Assembly (NCBI RefSeq): GCF_037042905.1
Contig: NC_087249.1
Coordinates: 11,342,001 to 11,406,000 of the forward strand
Reading direction: 5' to 3'
DNA length: 64,000 nucleotides
Origin: Lytechinus pictus
Lineage: Eukaryota > Echinodermata > Echinoidea > Temnopleuroida > Toxopneustidae
Program-made: the position numbers and the translations under genes
The notes under the pieces: model-generated
What the model was told of the DNA's origin: nothing
Databases searched by the model: none
Seen by the model: only the letters and a program-made list of their open reading frames with translations
Shown here: in pieces, positions 11,237-20,319 of the stretch
How the letters are laid out: each line of letters begins with the position of its first letter
Numbering within the stretch: position 1 is the stretch's first letter

Positions 11237-12243
11237 GTAAAGAAAACCAAAACTGTATGAGTGTTCATTGGTTAAATCTAATTATCTAAAATATTGTTGT
11301 TTTTAGGTGGCGAACAAGATTCTTGTTTGAAAATCTTCAAAGTATTTTGAATGAACGAGCTCAATAAACTGAAAGTGAAAGATGAAGTACCTGTACCATT
11401 AATATTACGAATTACGATACGATGTGATCATGGTCCATGATCCGGGTCCATGGTGTGATTAAGATCGTAACTCGTGTATTGTTGCGGCGGAGAATAAAGA
11501 TCTGATTGAGGTGATTTACATTATTATTGAGGTGTCGGCTCGCTACTGTCTAGTTTTCATGATTTTAGAGAGAAGTAAAGAGTTTTGAAAACGAGAGATC
11601 CAGTGAAAGTGGGAAATAAAGTGAGTGACTGTTAGAGATGGAAAGGAGAGACGCAAAACAAATAATATAGAAATTAGATGAGGTGAAGTTATCTTTTTTA
11701 TTATTAACAATCAGATGAAAATAAAAATCAAACACTCATGACTGATTACGGTATAGCATATAGCAAGATCCCCTTCCCCTCGTTGACAAGTTGAATGAAG
11801 ATAAAGCCATGCGGAAACATTCATCTCTTGGGGGAAAATGACCCCCAATCTTTACTTTTTCCCCCCTTTCTTATCAACTTCTCAAATTAACCATAAACAA
11901 TTCGATGATCATGCACTCTACTCCCCCTGTCCCATTACAGTCGTAAAACTTTGCATCCCACTTGGTCTGTATGTTCATGGTCGAATGAAATTTGACCAAT
12001 GAAATCATAGAAATCTCGGGAATTGCTCTTCAATCAGTGAGCTGAGTTTCGCGAGCAGACAAAGCACGTGGCTGTATGTACCGATGCGACAATCAGCGAC
12101 ATGCGATTGGTGGTTTAGTTCACCCATCGAGCCAATTAGCGAAAGGCGCATTACATAAGCACGCTTTCTTCGACACGCCCCTGGCCCTACTATGACTACA
12201 GTTCAGTGCACTGGCGCTGGCCGCCTCGTATGTGATGCAATTG

Positions 12244-12392
12244 CCAATCACGTTTGGCCGGACTGTATATATAAATATTCATGAGCTCAGAGTCTCGCTA
12301 CAAGGGGACTGCATGCGCTGGCCTCGCCTAGCTGGTACTGGTACGAGTGCGAGCGTATACTTTAATTTGGCAAGTATCCAAAGTGTGGTCCA
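12244..12392 (+). promoter_or_regulatory. TATA/CCAAT promoter-like segment with following donor site
   Basis: CCAATCA at about 12244 is followed by a strong TATA word (TATATATAAATA, 12266-12277), then about 115 bp of mixed composition ending in CCAG|GTATGG at about 12392, a possible 5' splice site. Two further CCAAT/ATTGG words occur upstream (12100-12140). It could be the promoter and 5'-UTR exon of a captured gene or of the transposon itself. No transcript evidence is available. Confidence 0.3.
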
Positions 12393-12744
12393 GGTATGGA
12401 CGACTAGGAAGAGTCGCCATTTTAGAACTGTGAGTTACCCAATAAATCTGTCATCAGATAATCAAATTCGAGATAACAGTTGATTCGTTGAGCGCTATAA
12501 CTTTCATAGTTTCATGTCAACAAGATAGAGATAAAATGGTTTGATGTGACAGAGGTACACGCGAGCACATGCAGTCAATCAAGTACAAATTGTCTACCGG
12601 TACGCTACGTATACCTGAATGAACTATAGCTTTATCAGTCTATCATTACCGAACCCCGAACCGAACCAATGTTCGGCAAATTTCTGCCGAACCTTGCCGA
12701 ACCGAACCCGAACATGGCGCCTGACTTGCAGCACTAGTTCATAG

Positions 12745-14567
12745 AAACATTGCTATTATCACCAACATCCTAAAAGATTTTTTTTTAAGTGCAGGGGTCA
12801 GCAAAGGCGGATCCAAGAGAAAAGGACAGCGCCCCCCCCCTTCCCCCTATTGGCGGCGCAATAAGAAAACTTCGGGACTCAAAAAGAAGAAAAAAAGGAA
12901 AGGAGAGGGTAAAAAGAAAATATGAAGACGGGTCACGAGTGAATAAAATGAGGGGGGCGGTCGAAGACTTTGAAAAAGTAATCTTTCATGTCAATTTATA
13001 AAGGTTGATATGGAGCTTAAAATATTCAATTTTAAGTCAGTACACAAACATATTCCATTTCAGACATAGAGCATTCATTAGTTTGTCTGATATGCACTCG
13101 CATTATTTGAAACGTGAACTAGGTCCTTCTTCGTGTATTCCATAAAGTTCTCAAGATGGTCTTTTGTTCAGGTCTTATTGTAAAAAAATATCAACTAGCA
13201 CTGCGAGCTCGTGTTTTGGTTAGTGAGAATACTTCTTTATGAATTCCAAAATTTCGCGTTCTCATTCGGCCTGTCATCAAATTAAAATCTAGGTTTAAAA
13301 AATATATAGTAACAAAATAGAGTATCCCGTTTTCTTAAATCTCACACTTTTTCCGCTCGTGCTTTGCGCTCGCCGCATCAATTATTGTTTAGTTGCATTA
13401 TTTGTATTCCTTCGCGCTCGCATTATTCATAAAGGAAGATAACCATCCTTTTCATAATTAAAAATATAATATTCAGTTTTTAGATCTCGATCTCAAACTT
13501 TTTCCGCTCGCATCAATAGATTGTTTAGTTATACTGCTATCTAAATCTTAAACTTTTGTCGGTGCCCTTTTAAAGATTAAAGTGCCCGAGAAAAAAAAAT
13601 GCAAAAAATTGATATTCGGACCTAAAAACTGGACATTCTAAGCACCTCTTTTTTATAATTATGAACATGATATAGGCAGATTGATGCGAGCGCAAAGTTT
13701 GAAATTTAAATCCCGAAATAGGATAGGCCTATATACTCTAGTCATATTTTCATGAAAAGGATGGTTATTTTCCCACATGAATAATGCGCGAGGGCGAAGC
13801 TCGAGCTGAGATATTTTGAGATGCAGACCATGCATAAAAAAAAAATACAGAGCACTTAAAAATCAATTTGTAAATTACACAAAATAAATAAAAGCTCGAT
13901 GTCCGAGCTGAATATGTTTTGTTTATCTCCATTTCAGCCTGTTGAGCAAGATATATGTAGGCCTATCTCATAACAGGCAACGAGACCGCGGAGCAAGAGC
14001 AAAAATTTTATATACTGTCGCTGCATGATCAAGATTTTTTTATTTTCAAAGTTTTCCCCTCACCTTATTTTCATTCACTCGTCTAGCTCCCTATTCTTAT
14101 TTGCCTCTTTTTAAAATCCTTTCCTTTCCCTTCCCTCCTTTCCTTTTTTTCTTCTTTCTTTTCCCCTTTTTTTCGCGTCGCCAATGGGGGAGGGGCGGCC
14201 CCTTTACCACCTGGATCTGCCTATGCTATGCTGACCCCAGTGGATTTTTATGACGTTTCTTTGACCGTACAATATAAGTTAATTTTGATTCTTGCCACGC
14301 CATTAAACTGACTACGAAGCTCGATCACACGTGGGAGAGGTGACCCGGCCCCGCCCCCGCTCTCCCCATATCGTCCAGCAAACTCACATAGCGATCATTC
14401 AATGTGCTGTAATGTGAATATGTAATCATCACACCCCGGAGTCACAAAACTCAAAAGCCCTCAAAAGGCGGGGAAATCGAAATAAATGAATGAACAAATT
14501 TGGCATCCATATATCCAAACTCTATATTTTTATATACAGGTTCCCCGACAGGTTCGGCGAGGTGCTT
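12745..14567. other. Rest of the fold-back element, mainly the right arm
   Basis: 12745-13150 continues the interrupted same-sense segment (GGCGGATCC, purine-rich block). From about 13160 the sequence is the complement of 7994-9470, in reversed order. The minus ORF at 14640-14903 crosses the terminus and is not a gene. Confidence 0.65.
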
Positions 14568-14704
14568 ATTAATATTACGTACGTACGTACTAATACTACG
14601 TACATACCTATTAAATACTACGTACGTACGTAATAATTACTACGTACGTACGTAATAATTACTACGACTACGTACGTACGTAATAATACCACGTACGTAC
14701 GTAA
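14568..14704. repeat. ACGTACGTACGT array 3 (6 units)
   Basis: Right-arm counterpart of array 1 with about six units, one decayed (ACGTACATACC). It ends at the same oligo-T/A tract that borders array 1 near the terminus. Confidence 0.93.
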
Positions 14705-14814
14705 TTTTTTTTTTTTTTTCGTTGTCAAAAATGTCCGGTTTGGGGCTTCGTAATTCCCTCACATTCGTGTGATGAATGAAACCGTCAAATTGCACTATGA
14801 AATCACATGCGTTG

Positions 14815-14840
14815 TGCGAGGTTAGTATACTAACCTCGCA
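14815..14840. repeat. Perfect 26-bp palindrome
   Basis: The 13-bp half TGCGAGGTTAGTA is followed at once by its exact complement, with no spacer. The minus-strand continuation ACACAAGCATGCGAGGTTAG also occurs at about 30926-30945 on the plus strand, so this half belongs to a dispersed repeat. Confidence 0.9.
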
Positions 14841-15191
14841 TGCTTGTGTGAGTGACGCCGAGTCGACCGGTATGACCGAGTCTCCGAGAAGTGAGGGGAC
14901 CACTCGTCGATTTTTGCACGCGCAGTGTACAAAGTGAATGGAGGTGGAACTGCGAAGTGAAGGTAGCGCATGTAGTATGGCGTGGTAAAAAAAACACCAG
15001 TAGGCCTACAAAATAATGCCACAATTTATCTCTGGTTATATGTAAGGGCTTACCTCTAAATTACTCTTGGATTACAAGAAGGAAAGCAACTTTCATAAAC
15101 TCCGTCCGCTCCTTGATTGAATCTGCCGCCGCTCTTTAATTCTATGGTATCGCCAAAGACGCCAAAAACGTCTAATTATGATGAAAGCTAT

Positions 15192-15804
15192 AGGGGAAGT
15201 TTCACAGAAATATACCCTGAAGAAAAGTTTGTTGCAAAATAGCAGAAACAAATAATGAAAAATATTGGTGAAGGTTTGAGAAAAATCCATTAAAGATAGA
15301 CCCTCTAAAAAAAATTATTAGAATTTAAAAAAAAAATTATTTTTGATGTCATAAATGAGCAGCTGCGCACAGTTATGTAATATAAAATGCATACATTTCA
15401 ATTTTTAATCGTATGATTTGTCTATAATACGAGTTACGGTAAAAACCCTCCTAAAAACCATTTACAATTTTCTGAGAAAATGAAATTTCATTGATTTTTC
15501 ACCATACGGTATGTAGATACATGTAGATATGTAGATACGATACAGCTCGCACGTTCATACGTCACAAATGAAATAATTAAAATTCTAATTCAATTGTTTT
15601 ATTCTTTGATGGATTTTTTTGTTGCTATATTTCCAATAATTTTTTTGGCAAAAAGAAGCTGCTGAAAACTGCTTATCTAATAAAAGAGAGCCAATGGAGT
15701 AAATTAGAAAGTAAAAAAGGGGCCTAAGTTTTCGATCCTAGCAGAATCTTCGTCGGAGGCAAAATGAAAAAAAAATCAATAATAAGGGTGAACTTCCATC
15801 CTTT
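15192..15804. mobile_element. Decayed fold-back MITE related to 58557-59435
   Basis: The left part shares ATTGGTGAAGGTTTGA, TCCAT and TGATGTCATA...GAGCAGCTGC with 58557-59435. The right end GAACTTCCATCCTT|TTAA matches the inverted end of that element. The left TTAA is no longer recognisable. It holds no ORF of note. Confidence 0.55.
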
Positions 15805-16323
15805 TAATTGACTACTGCATGCCATGCTTCCAATCCCTGCTCTGCCAATGACCCTGGCCAATGACAAAATTAATTCACTTCCACATTTTTATCTCTCCCT
15901 CTCTCACTCTCTGTCCGGCTCTCTCTGCACCCGGCCCCTATCTCAATCTCGATCTCCCCGCGCCCCCGCCGGCCCCTCCCCCTCTATCTCTTTTTCTTAA
16001 GCTTTCGTGTCACCCGTGTTTCTTCTCATGGTGCCTGCCCTTTTTTTTCTTTGCAAACTTCTCTCTTTCTTTCCTTTCCCTTTTCTCTTTGACTATAGCT
16101 CCTTATTTTCATACTTTTTATCCTAGGCAATTAAGTACTATACCAGTAAACAACACACCTAAAAATTAAATTGTTTATTTTACACGAACTTCAAATTAAA
16201 TCGTGAAACATTGCCATGCATGATTCCTTAATTATTTTCCGTAATTTCTTTTACTTTTTTATTCGGGAGAAACTAAGAAAAATGATACGATACATAATAT
16301 ATTCCAATAAAGCTTACATTATA
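15805..16323. other. Pyrimidine-rich spacer
   Basis: 15885-16100 is a long C/T-rich low-complexity stretch on the plus strand (CTCTCT, CCCC and TTTTTT runs). The ORF across it (15861-16169) is compositional. No element ends were recognised. Confidence 0.5.
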
Positions 16324-16587
16324 CATTGTTAAAAAACGTGATTTTACAGGAAAAAAAAGAGAAGATTTTGCAGAGAGCAATAACAGAATCATTCTGTAAA
16401 TTCATAAAACATGAATTTTTCTGCAATTTAACAGAACAGGTCTGTTTAAAAAGGGGAAAGGGTGTTTTATTGAAGGAAATTTGCAAGATTACATACACCA
16501 AATACCAATTTTCTGTAAGATTACAGGTGTTCTCGAGACTCTGCTGCAGGAACTTCTTTTATTTTTAGGATAAATTTTCTAACAGTG
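16324..16587. mobile_element. Short TA-flanked TIR element
   Basis: The left end CATTGTTA and right end TAACAGTG are imperfect inverted repeats flanked by TA on both sides, as in Tc1/mariner-type MITEs. The interior includes GATTTTACAGG and its relative GATTACAGGTG. The two overlapping ORFs inside (plus and minus) are not supported as genes. Confidence 0.55.
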
Positions 16588-16731
16588 TACATCCAGGTAT
16601 ATTGGCCCAAATAGACCAAAGACGGCCTGGTAGGCCTATAATATGTCAGTAATTAGTTCAACACTTTAAAGTGTTTAAAATAACAGAGTTTTCCAAATTG
16701 GATAACCCAATCACCGTCGACCTATGAGGGC

Positions 16732-16903
16732 CGTTTCATGAAAGGACTTTGTCAGACGGCTTTATCCGACAAAATATATTTTATTCATTCGACAGTTACC
16801 GAACTGTGCTTCTCAAATCTCAAGCCAATCAAAATCATGACAACTTGCCTGACAAAAATCGCTGAACTAGAAATGTTGATGATAAAACGCTCTCCATGCT
16901 GGG
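16732..16903. mobile_element. Fold-back MITE, TTTCATGAAAGGAC family
   Basis: It starts GTTTCATGAAAGGAC, carries TCCGACAAA and CCAATCAAAATCA, and ends near GATAAAACGCTC. It is a diverged member of the family at 49866-50032, 53297-53408 and 62246-62566. In those copies the TCCGACAAG and GTCAGATCTGACA words are clearer. Confidence 0.7.
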
Positions 16904-17036
16904 CGTGGTCAAAATGCGATGGGGGTAATTTCACACCAAGGAAATTATGTTGATTGTACGATTTTGCTTTCATTTTTGTCCTGGCTATGCAGCACTATAA
17001 GTGAGAATAAAAAGGTCGCATCTACATAAAGGCCTA

Positions 17037-18002
17037 CTACCACCAATCATTTGGTGTATTGGGTGGGGGCTGACTCATCTCAAAAGAGGAGGGGGTAACC
17101 GAATTTGGCGGAGGTGCAGGCCAATCCGAGAAGTCCCGTCTATCTTCATGAGATAGAGAGTTTGTCTTCTCATTCTGTAGCACATCAAAAGTGTTCTGCA
17201 ATGGGCTCCATCGGTTGCCCTGGCGATCCTCTACGTCTATGTTCATTGGCCACGTGTAATTGGAATGCGAATCCGCTGTCGATCTCGCCGACGATGTCGG
17301 AAAGACGTCGGACTTCCATGATGAGGGCGCCCTGTCGGGTGCTTGGTGATAACTGGTGTTTTCCAACCTCGGTTTATCGGGGTCGTAACCGAGCATTAAC
17401 GGCTGGAGATGGGTTCGTCTGCGTGTATGGTGATCCATTGGAAGGACGTAGTCATTGATGTTGACTTGCTGCGGATAAGTTCTGTTCATCTTCTCGGAAT
17501 GGATCGACTTAAACTTGGAATAGATCTGGGTTGGACAAGAGCCACTCTGTGAGGAAGCTTTCAATTGACGCGAATGCAGCAGCTTGCCAGATTTTGTGTC
17601 ATGATCTTGATCAAAACGAGGATCAAATTGCATTTTGGGAGAAGGAAACAATGAAGTTGTCTTTGTAGATGGTGAGGTGTTTCTCCTGGGAGGTGATTTT
17701 CTCTCGTGCCCCCAGTAAAACATTTGCTTCACGCGCACACCACTATCCTTCTCGGTGTTTCTCCTTTGTTGCGTCCGTTGTTCCCGTTCCAATGGCTCCG
17801 GATGTCCTCGTATTAGTCTATTTCTCGCCAGTGTCGTATTTGTTGTGTACATATTCCTATCCGTAGGACCATGTCGGCTTTCCGGTGATTCCTTTAGGCT
17901 TATCTTGGTAGAAATTGATCCTGTAAGTCTCTCTATTTTTTCCTCTGGTGTTTGAAAAGCAACCCCCGAAAGGAATTCCCGGCGTAACACATTCGCCTTC
18001 AT
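17037..18002 (-). CDS. Uncharacterised 321-residue protein, single uninterrupted ORF
   Basis: This is the longest ORF in the window: 321 codons without a stop, in AT-rich repeat-filled DNA where ORFs rarely pass 100 codons. The product is hydrophilic and basic, rich in Ser, Arg, Pro, Asn and His, with no signal peptide, membrane segment or catalytic motif that I recognise. Notable patches are TPEEKIERLTGSISTK near the start, RRNTEKDSGVRVKQMFYWGH around residues 80-99, QFDPRFDQDHD, and a C-terminal proline-rich run (PAPPPNS, QPPPNTPNDWW). Composition suggests a largely disordered protein. The ATG at 18002 is the first Met of the open frame; an upstream spliced exon cannot be excluded. It could be a single-exon gene, a terminal exon or a retrogene. 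No function is assigned. Confidence 0.6.
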   Translation of the reverse strand: MKANVLRREFLSGVAFQTPEEKIERLTGSISTKISLKESPESRHGPTDRNMYTTNTTLARNRLIRGHPEPLEREQRTQQRRNTEKDSGVRVKQMFYWGHERKSPPRRNTSPSTKTTSLFPSPKMQFDPRFDQDHDTKSGKLLHSRQLKASSQSGSCPTQIYSKFKSIHSEKMNRTYPQQVNINDYVLPMDHHTRRRTHLQPLMLGYDPDKPRLENTSYHQAPDRAPSSWKSDVFPTSSARSTADSHSNYTWPMNIDVEDRQGNRWSPLQNTFDVLQNEKTNSLSHEDRRDFSDWPAPPPNSVTPSSFEMSQPPPNTPNDWW

Positions 18003-18453
18003 GGCGTCATTCCCAATTAATGACCGTATATAGCTAGCATATAGCTAAGTTCCAACAATTTTCAGTCATGATACGATCTATTAAACACAACGATAACTTC
18101 CGAACGCTTGGGAGAAACCATTATGTCAGGCAATTCTTTAATCAAATATTAACTCTCGGTAATTGATATTTAATTAATGGTTGACCTATTCAAGATTCTA
18201 TTGTCGTACCAGAAGTCGGGTATACCGGTATTTACAAAGCTTCTGATCCTCTCTCCTTCTCGGTCAATAATGAATGGCTGAAAAGATAAAAGAAGAATAT
18301 TAACACGATGATTAACACGACGTGATGTAATAAACAGAAACACACGTGTTCAGATAGATTTCATGTAAGGTGATCATTTATAATTATGTTCTGATGGTAA
18401 TATCGGTGTTTATGGAATCACTACGATACACAGTTAAAAAAATTTAAGTCCGT
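18003..18453. other. Upstream region of the 321-residue ORF
   Basis: AT-rich non-coding DNA 5' of the minus-strand ORF, up to the start of the tandem duplication. TAGCTA words occur at 18030-18048. No firm TATA box or initiator is claimed. Confidence 0.35.
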
Positions 18454-18942
18454 AATTTTTAATAACAACAAGTTGTTTTACCTTTTTTTAAACAACTTCT
18501 TTAAACAATAGTTATTAGATTGACATGCTTAAACAACGTTCTTACATTTTAAACATGGGGGGGGGGTGGCAAATTTACATTACAGGGCTGTAAATGAATG
18601 AATAAAACAGGCCTGTAATTCCGGGTAAAATATATACTGCTAATGTGAGAGGGAATTATATCATGAAGCTTTTCGAGGTGCTGGATATAAAATCTGGCAT
18701 AATACTAAATTGAACATTTAGTGGTTTTTCATTTGCATATTTCTTAATTCTATGGCCCAGTGCAAATCATAACGGTGTATGTGTTTTGGTTTCTTACCCT
18801 ATGAAAATGAAATTTATTCCTATCTAATTTTTTTCACCTAGCTAATTATCACAAGTTACAAAATCAATTCAGCTTGAGAGAAAAATGCATATCATTATTT
18901 TTAAGAAAAAAATGCAAGCTAGCAAGGCAAACCAGCACCCTA

Positions 18943-19058
18943 TAGGGCCCGTAACACAAAGCTTAGCAGTGATCGTAGAATATTTTTCTACGATTGATTG
19001 CATTGACTACGATGTGGTGAAAATCAAGAGTACGATTGACCGCTATGTTACGGGACCC
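18943..19058. mobile_element. Fold-back MITE, GGGCCCGTAACAC family
   Basis: The ends GGGCCCGTAACAC and GTTACGGGACCC are inverted, with AGTGATCGTAGAA and TTCTACGATTGAT as an inner inverted pair. The duplicate is at 20811-20926 and a diverged relative at 59711-59836. The 62-residue ORF across it is repeat translation. Confidence 0.8.
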
Positions 19059-19078
19059 AGGTCTTTCCTATAATCATG

Positions 19079-19397
19079 GAGTATATCCCGGGGGGGGGGG
19101 GGGACTTCTATTGACGAGTGGATATCACGTAGTGTTGACTGTTGGGGCAAAAAGTACATCCTTTATATATAGTTTGGTCTTTTTACCCTCGCAATTTTTA
19201 CCCTAAACACGTAGCTTTCCTAGCGAAATAGATACCCGCCCTTTTTCATCATTTTAGTGTTTTTGACACCCTTATTACGTTACGTACGTAACGTGCCCAT
19301 CTTGAAAAAAAAAAACATTCTTTTTACGTGTTTTTGGTCGCGCGCATGGTATATCCACTCGTCAATGTAAGTGCCCCCCCCACCCCCGGGGAGTATA
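19079..19397. mobile_element. Fold-back element with poly-G ends and ATCCACTCGTCAAT arms
   Basis: Left arm GAGTATATCCCGGGG...ATTGACGAGTGGATAT is mirrored by ATATCCACTCGTCAAT...CCCCGGGGAGTATAC at 19347-19397. The middle contains a palindromic GTTACGTACGTAAC (about 19278-19291), reminiscent of the ACGT arrays upstream. The duplicate is at about 20947-21267. Long poly-G/poly-C ends are common in this window's MITEs. Confidence 0.8.
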
Positions 19398-19764
19398 CAC
19401 GGTATACATTCCGGGATACATTCATTGCTTGTACTTTTTTTGCATTGTGTAATTTAAGATTTATACGAAGAATTTGCTTATATTTGTAGCTTGTTTATAA
19501 ACAAAGGGGCTGTTAATGTTGCTGGGCTTGCGCCATGATGAGTGCCTTATTTTTGAAGGATGTGTTCGATTTGGTCACTTGTTCAAATTGGTCACTATAA
19601 CCGTGCCGTTTATGAAAGGGGAAAGAGGATACTAAAGGGACGAAATTTAGAACAAAATAAGTAATTAAAGGGAACTGTAAACTATAAACAAGAGAAGAAA
19701 AAAGTCAGTTGTTTTACGTAGAGGTTGGCTTGAGTCCCCCCCCCCCCCCCCCCCGCCACTGCAT

Positions 19765-20152
19765 GAATGGCTCTTGGAAGCGGGGCTGCCGAGCACCCCA
19801 ATACTTACCTGGCGGTGCTGCATGCGTGCGTTATTCTTTATAGGCAGCACCCCCTGGGAGTGTGTTAGGTATGATAGGATGAATATAACCAAACGACCTA
19901 AATTTTGTAGGTTTTTTGTTTCAATCTCAAAAGTTGATTGGAAGATATTGTTTTGTTTTATCATTAGTAATGAGCCAATGGCGTTTTGTTACTCCCTTAC
20001 ATGCCATTCATCACTTAATGTTTTGTCTTGGTATTTTTTGTCTAAATTGTACAACTGTCAATGTTGTTATTACTGTTGCATTAGTTCACTATGACTTGTA
20101 TTGAACCGTTTGTTAAGAGATGTGAAATAAATGAATTTGAATTTGAACACTT
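19765..20152 (+). mobile_element. LINE-like 3' end (copy in duplication unit 1)
   Basis: The segment after the poly-C tract ends in GAAATAAATGAATTTGAA plus a short tandem TTTGAA tail. This type of end is shared with the minus-strand tails at 33621 and 62873. The open frame of about 100 codons (19774-20094) shows no recognised domain. Assignment to a LINE 3' UTR is inference from the tail. The duplicate is at about 21628-22018. Confidence 0.45.
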
Positions 20153-20319
20153 TTTTCTTTTCTTTTTTTTTACCTTTTTTTTTTTTTTGCTTGTCAAATT
20201 CATCTTGCATGGGCCAAAGCCAAGCGAACCCCCCTTTTTGCTTGTTAAATTTCTCGTTACCAAAATAACCTTAATTTTGATGTCAAAACCTAATTTGCTT
20301 GTCAATTAAAACAGCACCC

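Larger units (their letters stand above)
9870..12736. mobile_element. hAT-like transposon inserted in the fold-back element
   Basis: The termini TAGTGCTGTAG (left) and TAGTGCTGCAAG (right, read inward) form an imperfect inverted repeat. They are bordered by an exact 8-bp target duplication GTTCATAG (9862-9869 and 12737-12744), the hAT hallmark. CCGAAC/GTTCGG words are clustered near both ends (9880-9968 and 12650-12715), as expected for hAT subterminal transposase sites. The outer element's sequence resumes directly after the second duplication. The interior holds another element (9998-10961), a possible signal-peptide exon and promoter-like sequence. No hAT transposase or RNase H-like domain was seen. 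Confidence 0.88.
7671..14752. mobile_element. Large fold-back transposon with long inverted arms and 6-bp target duplication
   Basis: Both ends start TACGAAGCCCCAAAC when read inward, and ATTCCC flanks both (7665-7670 and 14753-14758). The left arm (7671 to about 9470) and right arm (about 13160-14752) are alignable inverted copies through the ACGT array, the GAACCTGT block, the CACGTGTGATCGAGCTT block, an A/G-rich stretch and an AT-rich body. A further partial same-sense copy of the arm start (from about 9475) lies between them and is split by the hAT insertion 9870-12736. Without that insert the element is about 4.2 kb. No transposase was found. A 6-bp duplication is unusual; Polintons and Dada elements make about that length, but the termini resemble neither in an obvious way. 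Confidence 0.85.
18454..20319. repeat. Tandem duplication, copy 1 (1866 bp)
   Basis: From AATTTTTAATAACAAC to CAATTAAAACAGCACCC this block is repeated immediately at 20320-22186. The differences I could see are homopolymer lengths (for example G10 versus G12, G14 versus G13, C19 versus C14). It contains two fold-back elements and a LINE-like 3' tail. All ORFs in it occur twice and look non-genic. Confidence 0.95.

Noticed and set aside
19799-19812. ATACTTACCTGGC resembles the 5' end of U1 snRNA (also at 21667).
   Set aside because: Only 13 bases agree. The following sequence (GGTGCTGCATGCG) does not match U1 stem-loop I, and no Sm site or snRNA-length structure follows. It is inside the duplicated repeat unit.
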